In this document: in pieces, positions 1 to 9,083 of the stretch | How the letters are laid out: every line of letters begins with the position of its first letter | How positions within the stretch are numbered: position 1 is the stretch's first letter | Source: Bacillus sp. FJAT-28004 | GTDB taxonomy: Bacteria; Bacillota; Bacilli; Paenibacillales; Paenibacillaceae | Length of the DNA stretch: 64,000 nucleotides | Assembly (NCBI RefSeq): GCF_001280845.1 | Contig: NZ_LGHP01000003.1 | Span: 62,547-126,546 of the forward strand | Direction of reading: 5' to 3' | Made by a program: the position numbers and the translations under genes | Notes under the pieces: generated by a model | Databases searched by the model: none | What the model was told of the DNA's origin: nothing | The model's input: only the letters and a program-made list of their open reading frames with translations

Positions 1-1
1 T

Positions 2-1627
2 GCGTCGATGACGGAGCTGCTGCAAAGCATCATCATCAGGTTGCGTGAGACAGAGTCGTTTGTTTCTTGCTTGCTGGCTCAAAACATGCGAGACACAGCC
101 GCAAACTCACGCAGTGATCGCGTAAAGACGCTAGCTGCGAAGTTTCTTGGGGTGCTCACTCGTTTCGACAACGTACTGCGAGGACTTGATGACCTTGAAT
201 GGGAAAAGCTGCTTACGCATAAACAACTGTCTGAGGTTGCGTTCAGCTTGACTGAGCGCCGCGAGCTTGCGAAGCAAAAAATGGCTCCTGAGCTGGAAGC
301 GTTGGCAGGAGATTTGGCAGTAGATGGTTACCACGGTTGGGGAGATTATTATAATGTAATCGTATCCAGAGCAAAATTTAACGATGTTGGTACAGACGGA
401 GAGAAGAAAGTTCTATCCGCGGGTCAAATGCATAACCGTTTATCTGACGGGGACCGTGAAGTTCGAAAGGCTGCTTTTGCCGAGTGGGAGCGGGAATGGT
501 CAGAGCAGGCAGATTTATGTGCCGAAACGTTAAACCGAATTTCAGGCTTTCGTTTAAAGCTGTACGACAAGCGTGGCTGGGATTCGGTGCTGCAGGAGCC
601 GTTGCAAATGAACCGTATGAGTGAGGCTACGCTGCAAGCGATGTGGTCTGCTATACAAGAGAGCAAACAGGTTCTCGTTCGTTATCTAGAGCGCAAAGCG
701 AAGCTGCTCGGTGTTGAGAAGCTGGACTGGCATGATGTTGAAGCGCCAATCGGATCAGCTACGAGAACGATTCCTTATGACGAAGCCGCTGCTTTTATAA
801 TAGAGCAGTTCCGAACGTTTAGTCCGGATCTGGCAGACTTCTCGGAGCTTGCATTCCGCGATGGCTGGATTGAGGCCGAGGATCGCCCTGGGAAACGTCC
901 AGGCGGCTTCTGTACCTCTTTTCCAAAGAGTGGTCAAACTCGGGTATTTATGACGTATTCGGGTACTGCTTCAAACATCTCGACGCTGGCGCATGAGCTG
1001 GGTCATGCGTATCATCAGCATGTCATGAATGATTTGCCAGCGCTGTCGCAAGAATATGCGATGAATGTTGCTGAGACGGCTTCTACGTTTGCGGAGCTGA
1101 TCGTTTCTGATCAAGCGTTAAAAACAGCAACAGAGGACGAGGAGAAGCTTGGATTGCTTGAAGACAAAATTCAGCGGTCTGTGGCATTTTTTATGAACAT
1201 TCATGCGCGTTTTTTATTCGAAACTCGCTTCTACGCGCGTCGCAGTGAAGGTCTAGTATCAGTCGAAGAGCTTAATTCCTTAATGGAAGAGGCGCAGCGG
1301 GAAGCATATTGCGATATGCTAGGTGAGGTGCATCCTCATTTCTGGGCATCGAAGCTGCATTTTTACTTAACTGACGTTCCTTTCTACAACTTCCCTTATA
1401 CATTTGGCTATCTATTCAGTGCGGGTATTTATGCGAAGGCGCTAAAGGAAGGTCCAGATTTCAAAGATAAGTATGTTGCATTGCTTCGCGACACCGGACG
1501 GATGACCGTTGAGCAGCTTGCTCAGGCACATTTAGGCGTAAATGTAGAGGAGATGGACTTCTGGCGCGATGCAGTTGCGCTGACTGCAGTTGATGTAGAT
1601 CAGTTCATCGAAATGACAAACGAGTAA
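2..1627 (+). CDS. pepF: M3 family oligoendopeptidase (PepF-like), 5' partial
   Basis: Zinc metallopeptidase that cleaves short peptides in the cytoplasm. The zinc-binding motif HELGH is plain at residues 329-333 counted from the ATG at base 8, followed by the downstream helix with YAMNVAETAST that supplies the third ligand Glu. The reading frame is open back to the window edge and the family is normally close to 600 residues, so about 50-60 N-terminal residues are probably missing and the ATG at 8 is an internal Met. It ends just before an intrinsic terminator and appears to be a single transcription unit on this side. Family assignment is firm; the exact peptide substrate cannot be told. Confidence 0.93.
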   Translation, partial: ASMTELLQSIIIRLRETESFVSCLLAQNMRDTAANSRSDRVKTLAAKFLGVLTRFDNVLRGLDDLEWEKLLTHKQLSEVAFSLTERRELAKQKMAPELEALAGDLAVDGYHGWGDYYNVIVSRAKFNDVGTDGEKKVLSAGQMHNRLSDGDREVRKAAFAEWEREWSEQADLCAETLNRISGFRLKLYDKRGWDSVLQEPLQMNRMSEATLQAMWSAIQESKQVLVRYLERKAKLLGVEKLDWHDVEAPIGSATRTIPYDEAAAFIIEQFRTFSPDLADFSELAFRDGWIEAEDRPGKRPGGFCTSFPKSGQTRVFMTYSGTASNISTLAHELGHAYHQHVMNDLPALSQEYAMNVAETASTFAELIVSDQALKTATEDEEKLGLLEDKIQRSVAFFMNIHARFLFETRFYARRSEGLVSVEELNSLMEEAQREAYCDMLGEVHPHFWASKLHFYLTDVPFYNFPYTFGYLFSAGIYAKALKEGPDFKDKYVALLRDTGRMTVEQLAQAHLGVNVEEMDFWRDAVALTAVDVDQFIEMTNE

Positions 1628-1657
1628 AGCGCTTCTTCGGAAGGGCAGTCATAACAG

Positions 1658-1700
1658 TAGCCGTAGACAGGGGGAAACCGTTTGTCTATGGCTATTTTTT
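1658..1700 (+). terminator. Intrinsic terminator of pepF
   Basis: A 12-bp stem (1658-1669 with 1683-1694, one G-T wobble) closes a 13-base loop and runs into six T. It lies 31 bases after the pepF stop, so it ends that transcript. Confidence 0.8.
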
Positions 1701-1837
1701 ATGAAAAATTGGATTCGAAATTATGCTTGCTTCTGCAAAAACAGAAGTGCATCTCTTTGTTTTGTGGGAAGCAGGGCAGATTATATTATAATAAGAGAAT
1801 GTTCGATTACAGGAAAACGAAGAGAGGCGGAATTAAA

Positions 1838-2722
1838 ATGAAAGAGCAGACAAGTCAAAAAGTGGTCGGATTTATTGGAACGGGTATTATGGGCGCGAGT
1901 ATGGCGGGTCATTTGCTGGATAACGGCTATAAGGTTAATGTGTTTAACCGAACGAAATCAAGAACAGACACCTTGGTATCGAAGGGAGCTATTTGGCAGG
2001 ATACGCCGAAATTGGTTGCGGAGCAATCGGATGTAATAATCACAATGTTAGGTTATCCCGTTGATGTGGAAGAGGTGTATTTTGGAGCCTCAGGTCTATT
2101 ACAAAATGCACGGCCCGGTTCTGTCCTTATTGATATGACCACCTCAAGCCCGGCGCTTGCAAAACGGATTGCGCTAGAAGCTGGCAATAGGGGGCTTATG
2201 GCGCTCGATGCCCCTGTCTCAGGCGGAGATGTCGGCGCTAAGGAGGCCAGGCTGTCGATCATGGTCGGAGGATCAGAACAAGCCTATGATGCGGTGCTGC
2301 CATTGTTTATGATTATCGGCAAAAACATCGTCCATCAAGGCGAGGCGGGCGCAGGGCAATTCACCAAAATGTGCAATCAAATTGCGATTGCCACCAATAT
2401 GATTGGCGTGAGCGAGGCTCTCGCTTATGCCAAGAAAGCAGGGCTGGAGCCGAGTAAGGTGCTGAAAAGCATTGAGGCTGGCGCGGCAGGGAGCTGGTCT
2501 TTATCGAATTTGGGGCCTCGCATGATCAATGGAGATTTTGCGCCAGGTTTTTACGTGAAACATTTCATAAAGGATATTAAAATCGCAATCGAATCGGCTG
2601 ATGAGATGGGTCTTCCCTTGCCAGGCTTAGCGCTGGCACGCTCATTGTACGAGCAACTTATATCACTTGGAGAAGAAAATAGTGGTACACAAGCGTTATA
2701 TAAAGTTATATTTAAAGAGTAG
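1838..2722 (+). CDS. NAD(P)-dependent oxidoreductase, 3-hydroxyisobutyrate dehydrogenase family
   Basis: Beta-hydroxyacid dehydrogenase (HIBADH/GarR/GlxR superfamily), 294 residues, the usual length. The N-terminal Rossmann fold begins with GFIGTGIMG; the substrate-binding signature DAPVSGGDVGA and the catalytic-lysine segment around GAGQFTKMCNQ are visible. The frame opens further upstream at 1682, but the ATG at 1838 follows an AGAGGCGG ribosome site and starts right before the Rossmann strand, so I take it. It stands alone between the pepF terminator and ccpN. The true substrate (hydroxyisobutyrate, tartronate semialdehyde, succinic semialdehyde) cannot be read from sequence. A second member of the same family is at 35712-36605. 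Confidence 0.88.
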   Translation: MKEQTSQKVVGFIGTGIMGASMAGHLLDNGYKVNVFNRTKSRTDTLVSKGAIWQDTPKLVAEQSDVIITMLGYPVDVEEVYFGASGLLQNARPGSVLIDMTTSSPALAKRIALEAGNRGLMALDAPVSGGDVGAKEARLSIMVGGSEQAYDAVLPLFMIIGKNIVHQGEAGAGQFTKMCNQIAIATNMIGVSEALAYAKKAGLEPSKVLKSIEAGAAGSWSLSNLGPRMINGDFAPGFYVKHFIKDIKIAIESADEMGLPLPGLALARSLYEQLISLGEENSGTQALYKVIFKE

Positions 2723-2811
2723 GACGACTATATATTGTACATCATTCGTTAATATGATATATTATTTTCAAATAATAGTACTATTAAACTTATGTATGAC
2801 TCATATAGAGG

Positions 2812-3483
2812 ATGGAGGAGAGTCCGATTCAATTATCCACGCGGCAATTGGAGCTTCTTGAGCTTGTGAAGAGGCACGCGCCGATTACCGGTGAGCAGCT
2901 GGCAGAATCTTTAGGTGTCAGCAGACCCACGCTGCGCTCAGACTTATCCCTTCTCGTCATGCTTGGCTTGCTTGATGCGAAGCCCAAGGTCGGTTATTTC
3001 TTAGGCAACACCTATCGTTCCAGCAGCGAGCCTTTGCAGCAATTGAACAATATGAAGGTGAGAGAAGTTCAGGGTGTTCCCGTTAATGTACCGGACTCTT
3101 TGTCTGTGCATGATGCTGTAATTACGTTATTCACTGAAAATGCGGATACTCTACTGATCGTGAATGAACAGAAGCGGTTTGTTGGAATCGTCACTCCGAA
3201 GGATTTGCTCAAAATAACACTTGGCAACGCTGGTGCTGCATCTATTCCTGTCAGTATGGTGATGACCCGTTATCCCAATATTGTGACGCTAATGCCCGAC
3301 GAATCTGTGATGGAAGCCATTCGCAAAATGTCGCTCCATCAGGTAGATTGTTTACCGGTTATCGTTCCTCGCGAGGATCAAGCGAATGATCCTGAGGTTA
3401 CCGGCTGGGTATCGAAGTCGAACATTATACGTCTGATGGCGGACATCGCAATGGATGGGAAATTGGGGGAGCCAGAGTTATGA
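2812..3483 (+). CDS. ccpN: CcpN-type transcriptional repressor (HTH plus two CBS domains)
   Basis: Repressor of gluconeogenic genes in glucose-grown Bacillus. Residues 1-60 form a winged helix-turn-helix (ITGEQLAESLGVSRPTLRSDL); residues 80-215 carry a CBS domain pair expected to bind adenine nucleotides. 223 residues, similar to B. subtilis CcpN. The last four bases overlap the start of the yqfL homologue, reproducing the B. subtilis gene pair. The ATG at 2812 has almost no ribosome site before it: an in-frame TAG sits at 2806 and only GAGG touches the ATG, while a good GGAGGAG lies just inside the gene at 2815-2821. The start is therefore less certain than the identity. Confidence 0.88.
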   Translation: MEESPIQLSTRQLELLELVKRHAPITGEQLAESLGVSRPTLRSDLSLLVMLGLLDAKPKVGYFLGNTYRSSSEPLQQLNNMKVREVQGVPVNVPDSLSVHDAVITLFTENADTLLIVNEQKRFVGIVTPKDLLKITLGNAGAASIPVSMVMTRYPNIVTLMPDESVMEAIRKMSLHQVDCLPVIVPREDQANDPEVTGWVSKSNIIRLMADIAMDGKLGEPEL

Positions 3484-4283
3484 GACAGCAGATTATTTAT
3501 GTATGCTCCGATGCTGTAGGTGAAACGGCGGAAGCGGTGGCTAAGGCGACCTTGCGCCAATTCTCGTCGGAGCACGTGAAAATTAAACGTTACGGACATA
3601 TCAAGTCCGAGGATGAAATTATACGTATTGTCGCGGAAGCGGCTAGCACAGGTGGTTTTATCAGCTACACGCTAGTCCAGCCGGAGCTTCGGGAGCAAAT
3701 GAAAGAAGAGGCGTATAGAGCTGGCGTTCGAGCGGTTGATGTCATGGGACCGATGATGCAGGCGTACGTAGATACATTCGGAAGTTTCCCTAAGCGGGAG
3801 CCGGGACTGCTGCACTCCATTGATGATGCTTACCATCGCCGGATGGATGCGATTGAGTTTGCTGTAAAATATGATGACGGCAAGGATGCTCGTGGTTTTG
3901 TACAAGCACAGGTCGTCTTAATCGGCGTATCTCGAACGTCGAAGACGCCGCTTAGCATCTTCTTGTCTCATAAAGGAATTAAGACAGCCAACCTACCGCT
4001 AATGCCGGAGGTTAATCCGCCTGAAGAGCTAAAGCAGCCCGTTCCTGGTCGGTTGATTATTGGTTTGACGATGCAAGCTGAGCATCTTACGGAGATCCGT
4101 TCTGAACGGCTCAAGACGCTTGGACTTCCGGCATCCGCTCAGTATGCGACAACCGAGCGTATTCAAGAAGAGCTTGATTATGCAGAAGCGGTCATGAAAT
4201 CATTGAATTGTCCTATTATAGATGTTACAAATCGTGCTATTGAAGAGACTGCAGGTATTATTGCTGAATGGCTTAACAAATAA
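3480..4283 (+). CDS. yqfL: Bifunctional kinase/pyrophosphorylase of the PPDK regulatory protein family (YqfL)
   Basis: DUF299/PSRP-family protein that in plants and E. coli phosphorylates, and dephosphorylates by phosphate-dependent release, a threonine of pyruvate phosphate dikinase or PEP synthase. 267 residues, standard length. The P-loop-like motif GVSRTSKT lies at residues 149-156. It overlaps ccpN by four bases (ATGA) and is probably translationally coupled to it. In B. subtilis YqfL modulates CcpN activity, so the pair likely acts as one carbon-flux switch. No PPDK gene is seen in this window. Confidence 0.9.
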   Translation: MRQQIIYVCSDAVGETAEAVAKATLRQFSSEHVKIKRYGHIKSEDEIIRIVAEAASTGGFISYTLVQPELREQMKEEAYRAGVRAVDVMGPMMQAYVDTFGSFPKREPGLLHSIDDAYHRRMDAIEFAVKYDDGKDARGFVQAQVVLIGVSRTSKTPLSIFLSHKGIKTANLPLMPEVNPPEELKQPVPGRLIIGLTMQAEHLTEIRSERLKTLGLPASAQYATTERIQEELDYAEAVMKSLNCPIIDVTNRAIEETAGIIAEWLNK

Positions 4284-4318
4284 ATGGCTATACCGATAGA
4301 GACAAAGGGGGATTCAAC

Positions 4319-4741
4319 ATGGATAAAACGTTTGTAATGGTAAAGCCAGATGGTTATGCGCGTGGTTTAGTAGGTCGTATTGTTGCTCGATTTGAAGAAA
4401 AGGGCTTTAAACTAGTAGATGCAAAGGTCATGCAGCTATCAAGAGAGCATGCTGAGCAACATTATGAGCATTTGCGTTCAAAGGTATTTTTTGACGAGTT
4501 GGTCGATTTTATTGTTTCGGGGCCTATATTCGCAATGATATGGGAAGGCAAAGACGCTATTAAAAACGCACGGGGGCTTATTGGCGCAACGAATCCATCT
4601 GAAGCCCTTGCTGGTACAATCCGTGGAGATTTTGCAATCGACGTAGCTAGCAATATCATTCATGGCTCAGACTCTATTGAAAGTGCGGAGCGCGAGATCA
4701 AACTCTTTTTCCAACAGTCGAAGGAATCGAATAGCTTTTGA
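4319..4741 (+). CDS. ndk: Nucleoside diphosphate kinase
   Basis: Transfers the gamma phosphate of ATP to NDPs through a phosphohistidine. 140 residues. The N-terminal VMVKPDG motif and the active-site NIIHGSDS are present, with catalytic His115. An AAAGGGGGA ribosome site precedes the ATG. It follows the yqfL homologue by 35 bases on the same strand and could be cotranscribed. No anomaly apart from a slightly shortened, Ser-rich C-terminus. Confidence 0.95.
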   Translation: MDKTFVMVKPDGYARGLVGRIVARFEEKGFKLVDAKVMQLSREHAEQHYEHLRSKVFFDELVDFIVSGPIFAMIWEGKDAIKNARGLIGATNPSEALAGTIRGDFAIDVASNIIHGSDSIESAEREIKLFFQQSKESNSF

Positions 4742-4773
4742 GCGATGAGGTAAAACAGAAGTAAATTCCTTAG

Positions 4774-4803
4774 TTGACGAATGGAATATGGGTATGGTAA
4801 ATT
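4774..4803 (+). promoter_or_regulatory. Predicted sigma-A promoter with extended -10 upstream of the Tad operon
   Basis: TTGACG (4774-4779), an 18-base spacer, then TAAATT (4798-4803) preceded by TGG, an extended -10. Transcription would begin near 4810 and run straight into the terminator hairpin at 4831-4880, before the first Tad gene. Confidence 0.55.
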
Positions 4804-4830
4804 TTATACAAAGTTAATGTTCAAACACGG

Positions 4831-4880
4831 AAGCACCGTATAAGGACGCAGATATCTGCGCCTTCTACGGTGCTTTTTTT
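4831..4880 (+). terminator. Intrinsic terminator or attenuator between ndk and the Tad operon
   Basis: A long composite hairpin: an outer stem AAGCACCGTA/TACGGTGCTT, a middle AAGG/CCTT and an inner palindrome CGCAGAT-ATCTGCG, followed by seven T. It can end ndk transcription, but it also lies downstream of the predicted promoter at 4774-4803, so it could act as an attenuator of the Tad operon. Confidence 0.8.
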
Positions 4881-4909
4881 GTGTTTTCGCAGTGGAAGGG
4901 ATGGTGATT

Positions 4910-6061
4910 GTGCTGAACAAATATCAACTGGCGGTAGCGGTGAAGGAGCCGGAATACTTGAAGCGGTTAGCTGATTATATTCGGGACAGCAAGCTTGGCG
5001 AGCAATGGCAGATTATCGCATTCACGCACGCGGATGCTTTGAAGCTCTATGTGAAGCAAGGCTACAAGATCGATTTGCTCGCTGCACAGCCTGAGCTGCT
5101 TGTGGAGATGAAAGCTGAGCTTCCGAATATCCCTGTAGTTGCGCTCGTGATGCAGCACGGAGAAAGCAAGGAGAAGCATGAGCTTTTGCAATACCAACCG
5201 ATTCCCCAGCTGCTGCAGCGATTTACGGAGATTCATTCCCAAGGGATAGCTCATGCTGCTTCGTCGTTTGGAACTTCTGAGAGGCCGTCTGACGTGAGGA
5301 TTATATCTGTTTACTCGGCATCAGGGGGAACAGGGAAAACCGCTTTGGCACTGCATTTAGTACATGCCGCGAGTATGTATCAATGTCGAACTTTTTATTT
5401 GAACCTTGAGAGGTGGAACACATCGGAAGCGTGGCTAGGTGGTTTGAAGGATAGCGAGATCAAAGAAGAGGGTATGTCAGAACTGCTGTACGGTCTCAAA
5501 TCACTGCCTGGGCAATCCGTGAATTGGCTTATGGAGCATCGGAAGCGGGACTCACAGCTAAAGGGCGATTATTTGGCCTCCTGGACAAATCTGGAGGATC
5601 GATTGACGCTTCATGAGGAAGATGCGGCTGGATTATTGGATACCATTGCCCAAAGCGGGCAGTACGATCTGATAATTGTTGATTTGGATAATGGGCTGGA
5701 TGAGCTGCACCTTACTATTTTTGAACGATCAAGTCAGGTGATCTGGGTAGTAAACGATGATGCTTCCGTTAGAAATAAACAAAGAATGGCTCTTCGATAT
5801 GGAGCGCAAAAATGGAGCAATAGATTTAGCCGTTTGGGCAATAAATTCATAAGCGTAAAAAACCATGTTGCCCGCCCTATACAAGCCTCAACTAGTGAGA
5901 TGGATGGCATTGCATGTGCCAAGGTGGGACTTCCAGAAATTCCAGAATGGCGGGGAGCAAGCCATGTCGCTCTACTGTCATCACCTTTATACAGGGCAGC
6001 GGCAGATCAATTATTCAAACAGCTTTATTTGGAAGGAGGGGGAATGCTTGCTGAGCGATGA
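4910..6061 (+). CDS. tadZ: TadZ/CpaE-like ParA-family ATPase of the Tad pilus
   Basis: Localisation ATPase of Tad/Flp pilus machines. The N-terminal ~120 residues look like a degenerate receiver domain; a MinD/ParA-type ATPase follows with SGGTGKT at residues 138-144, in which the signature first lysine of the deviant Walker A motif is Ser. A Walker B-like LIIVDLDN segment comes later. The start is uncertain: GTG 4892, ATG 4901, GTG 4904 and GTG 4910 are all in frame. The purine-rich GGAAGGG at 4894-4900 fits GTG 4910 best. First gene of a tightly packed operon; its end overlaps tadA by 14 bases. Confidence 0.85.
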   Translation: MLNKYQLAVAVKEPEYLKRLADYIRDSKLGEQWQIIAFTHADALKLYVKQGYKIDLLAAQPELLVEMKAELPNIPVVALVMQHGESKEKHELLQYQPIPQLLQRFTEIHSQGIAHAASSFGTSERPSDVRIISVYSASGGTGKTALALHLVHAASMYQCRTFYLNLERWNTSEAWLGGLKDSEIKEEGMSELLYGLKSLPGQSVNWLMEHRKRDSQLKGDYLASWTNLEDRLTLHEEDAAGLLDTIAQSGQYDLIIVDLDNGLDELHLTIFERSSQVIWVVNDDASVRNKQRMALRYGAQKWSNRFSRLGNKFISVKNHVARPIQASTSEMDGIACAKVGLPEIPEWRGASHVALLSSPLYRAAADQLFKQLYLEGGGMLAER

Positions 6062-7286
6062 GACGGTGCTTGAACTGCGTAATAAGGTACGAGCAAAAAT
6101 TGATTTTAGCGGTTCACTATCGGATGACAGCCTTATGAGAATCGCTGAAGAGATCGTTTTCGAATGGTGCGATCATCATCCTCTTACGGCCACCGAGAAA
6201 GTGAAGCTTGTACGTAGGCTGTTCCATTCGTTTAGAGGTCTTGATATTTTGCAGCCGTTGATGGAAGATGCCTCAATTAGTGAAATTATGATTAACCATC
6301 ATGCAGAAATATTTGTTGAGCGCAGGGGACGAATGACACTTCTGCCGGTTTCTTTTGAAAGTAGAGAACGGCTCGAGGATTTAATCCAGACTGTTGTAGC
6401 TAGCGTGAATCGTGTCGTCAATGAGTCTACGCCAATCGTAGATGCGCGGCTAAAGGATGGCTCTAGGGTGCATGTCGTACTGCCGCCAGTAGCACTCAAA
6501 GGACCATGCATGACGATTCGGAAGTTTCCTGATCAGCCGCTAACGATGGAGGAGCTAGTTGCCATCCATTCGCTATCGCCTGAAGCAGCATCGTTTCTGA
6601 AAGAGCTTGTTGGGGCGCAATATAACATGTTCATAAGCGGAGGAACAGGAACGGGTAAAACAACTTTTCTAAATGCATTGTCGCAGTTTATCCAGTCGGA
6701 TGAACGAATTGTTACGATCGAGGATTCTGCTGAGCTGCAAATTCGCTCGATTCCTAACTTAGTAGCGATGGAGACAAGAAATGCGAATACGGAAGGGAAA
6801 GGCGAGATTACGATTCGTGACCTTATACGTGCATCGCTTCGGATGCGTCCCAATCGAATTATTGTCGGCGAGGTGCGTGGCGGAGAGGCGCTCGATATGC
6901 TGCAAGCATTAAATACTGGACATGCCGGAAGCATGTCAACTGGGCACAGCAATGGTGCGAAGGATATGATGGCTCGACTTGAGACGATGGTGCTTAGTGC
7001 AGCTGAGCTGCCCATGCTGGTTATTCGTCAGCAAATCGCCTCGGCTATCGATATCGTCATCCATTTATCGAGGTTTCGTGATCGAACCCGCAAAGTGACC
7101 GAGATATGTGAGGTCATTGGTGTTGAAGCAGGCGAAATTCTACTTAATCCGCTGTTTACTTTCGAGGAGGAGGGAGAACGGGATGGTAGAGTGCTTGGCG
7201 GACTAAAGCGAACTGCGAATCCGGTGATGAGAATGGACAAGCTGACGCTGGCTGGGAAAAAAACGGGCGAAGGGGTGGCGATATGA
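6048..7286 (+). CDS. tadA: TadA/CpaF secretion ATPase
   Basis: Hexameric ATPase that powers Flp pilus assembly on the cytoplasmic side. Type II/IV secretion ATPase fold with Walker A GGTGTGKTT at residues 198-206, an Asp box (IVTIEDSAELQI) and the Walker B region RIIVGEVRGGEA. 412 residues from the TTG at 6048, which sits five bases after GGAAGGAGGGGG inside the tadZ tail. The frame is open further upstream, but that part reads the tadZ gene out of frame. It overlaps tadZ by 14 bases and tadB by four. Confidence 0.94.
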   Translation: MLSDETVLELRNKVRAKIDFSGSLSDDSLMRIAEEIVFEWCDHHPLTATEKVKLVRRLFHSFRGLDILQPLMEDASISEIMINHHAEIFVERRGRMTLLPVSFESRERLEDLIQTVVASVNRVVNESTPIVDARLKDGSRVHVVLPPVALKGPCMTIRKFPDQPLTMEELVAIHSLSPEAASFLKELVGAQYNMFISGGTGTGKTTFLNALSQFIQSDERIVTIEDSAELQIRSIPNLVAMETRNANTEGKGEITIRDLIRASLRMRPNRIIVGEVRGGEALDMLQALNTGHAGSMSTGHSNGAKDMMARLETMVLSAAELPMLVIRQQIASAIDIVIHLSRFRDRTRKVTEICEVIGVEAGEILLNPLFTFEEEGERDGRVLGGLKRTANPVMRMDKLTLAGKKTGEGVAI

Positions 7287-8155
7287 GCAATTTAAATGGC
7301 GTGAATAAAAGCAACAGCTTCCATCGTTTGCACGGAGGGCGAATGGAAAGGATGCTCACATGGTGCGGCTGGGAGAGCGAAGCAACGATGGATAATATCC
7401 GAGCTGGCCGAATCCTCACGAACTATGAGCAATACTATCTCAACCGAAAACAGTTTATTGCCACGGCTTTAGCAGCAGCGGTGCTTTTGTATGGCGCTGT
7501 CTTTTTATTCTATCATTCTGTACTCCTATCATTTGCAGCTGCGAGCCTCGGTATAATCGCTCCAAGAATTAGACGTGAATCGCTCCTGCAGCAGCGCAAA
7601 GAGCGGCTCAAACTGCAATTTAAGGAAGCTTTGTTTTCTCTGACCTCCTCACTTGCTGCGGGTCGTTCTCTCGAAAATGCATTTTTGTCTACCCATGATG
7701 ATTTGAAGCTAATATACCCTGATTCTCGAACAGAACTGTTGCTGGAATTTCAAATCATTCGCTTCCGCTTAGATAACGCCGAACCTTTAGAATATGCGCT
7801 GCGTAACTTCTCTAATCGTGCTGGCATTGATGAGATCACTCAGTTCGTTGACGCTCTTTCAGCTTGCAAGCGATCTGGAGGTGACTTGCTGGAGGTGATG
7901 AAACAAACCTCGATCATTATCGGAGAGAAGCTGGAGATTGAGCAGGAGATCGCCGTAATGGTTGCTCAAAAAAAATTCGAAGGACAAATTATGATGGCAG
8001 TTCCGTTTGTATTTTTAGCTTTCTTAAGCCTAGCTGCACCCGACTATATGGAACCTTTATATGGAGGCATCGGTTATTTATTGTTGACGGGTGCTCTGCT
8101 TCTGCTGCTCCTATGCTTCTGGGTAATGGGAAAAATGATGAGAATCCGAATGTAG
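7283..8155 (+). CDS. tadB: TadB-like pilus assembly membrane protein (T2SSF domain)
   Basis: Inner-membrane platform protein of the Tad machine. 290 residues: a soluble N-terminus, two hydrophobic segments (about residues 52-95), a cytoplasmic T2SSF domain with the typical FKEALFSLTSSLAAGRSLENA stretch split over the conserved helix pair, and two C-terminal membrane segments. Starts within the tadA stop (ATGA at 7283) and is followed by tadC after 19 bases. Partner of tadC; assignment as TadB rather than TadC rests on gene order. Confidence 0.88.
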   Translation: MSNLNGVNKSNSFHRLHGGRMERMLTWCGWESEATMDNIRAGRILTNYEQYYLNRKQFIATALAAAVLLYGAVFLFYHSVLLSFAAASLGIIAPRIRRESLLQQRKERLKLQFKEALFSLTSSLAAGRSLENAFLSTHDDLKLIYPDSRTELLLEFQIIRFRLDNAEPLEYALRNFSNRAGIDEITQFVDALSACKRSGGDLLEVMKQTSIIIGEKLEIEQEIAVMVAQKKFEGQIMMAVPFVFLAFLSLAAPDYMEPLYGGIGYLLLTGALLLLLLCFWVMGKMMRIRM

Positions 8156-8174
8156 CAAAGAAGGGAGACAATGC

Positions 8175-9059
8175 ATGATTGCGGCAATTGTAGCTGTCAC
8201 TCTTACAGCGATATGGATTTACTTGGCAGGAAGAGGAGCACTTCATGCAATATGGCTTCAACTGAAACGAAGAAAACAAGCTGATGACCAAACACGCCAG
8301 CAGCTTGTGCAGCTAAGTTTGATTAATCCATTTATGCGTGTGCTTGAGCGGTTCCAGCTTTTTGAAACGCTGCATATGCCAATGGGCAGTTACCATATGA
8401 AGCTGCTTTTGTTGAAAGACAGCAATTGGTCAATCGAGCAGACGAAAGCTCAAGCATCATCCGCTTTAGGTACTGGTTATGCAGCTTTAACGGGTTGTGT
8501 ATGGCTGAGTTTGCTTGGACAGGAGCCAATACTATTACTGATGGGCGCTGTATTCGGCATCGTATTAACGATACGTCCTTTCGTAGAAGCGGGTCGGCGC
8601 GTTGAAGAACGAAAGCAGCAAATGGTTATCGAGCTGCCCGTTATGCTCAGTAAGTTGATGCTGCTCGTAGGTGCCGGGGAGACCGTGCAGCAAGCATTGG
8701 CAAGATGCTTGGAAGGAAAAGAGACCATGCAGCACCCTCTCTATAAGGAATGGGGAGAGACGGTGTCCATGCTTCGCAATGGTCAATCATTCAGTACAGT
8801 GATGGAGCGGTTTAATAGAAGATGCGCTGTGCAGGAAGTATCGATTTTCACAACGGTGCTCCTTCTGAATTATCGCCGAGGAGGAGAGCATTTTATTCTC
8901 GCATTGCGAGAGCTTTCCTATACCTTATGGGAGAAGCGCAAGGCAATCGCTAGATCGCGTGGGGAGCAAGCCTCCTCAAAGCTCGTATTTCCGCTTGTAG
9001 GAATTTTATTAGTGCTTATGATTTTGGTAGCTGCACCGGCAATGCTGCTCATGTCTTAA
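8175..9059 (+). CDS. tadC: TadC-like pilus assembly membrane protein (T2SSF domain)
   Basis: Second platform protein of the Tad machine. 294 residues with an N-terminal membrane anchor, a pair of hydrophobic segments around residues 95-135, a T2SSF cytoplasmic domain (ELPVMLSKLMLLVGAGETV) and a C-terminal membrane helix. An AGAAGGGAG ribosome site precedes the ATG. Expected to pair with TadB beneath the growing pilus. The flp pilin follows 24 bases later. Confidence 0.88.
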   Translation: MIAAIVAVTLTAIWIYLAGRGALHAIWLQLKRRKQADDQTRQQLVQLSLINPFMRVLERFQLFETLHMPMGSYHMKLLLLKDSNWSIEQTKAQASSALGTGYAALTGCVWLSLLGQEPILLLMGAVFGIVLTIRPFVEAGRRVEERKQQMVIELPVMLSKLMLLVGAGETVQQALARCLEGKETMQHPLYKEWGETVSMLRNGQSFSTVMERFNRRCAVQEVSIFTTVLLLNYRRGGEHFILALRELSYTLWEKRKAIARSRGEQASSKLVFPLVGILLVLMILVAAPAMLLMS

Positions 9060-9083
9060 CTAAACCCGAGAGGAAGATGAAAG

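Noticed and set aside
1682..1837. N-terminal extension of the oxidoreductase to a TTG at 1682
   Set aside because: It overlaps the pepF terminator hairpin, lacks a ribosome site and does not resemble the family.
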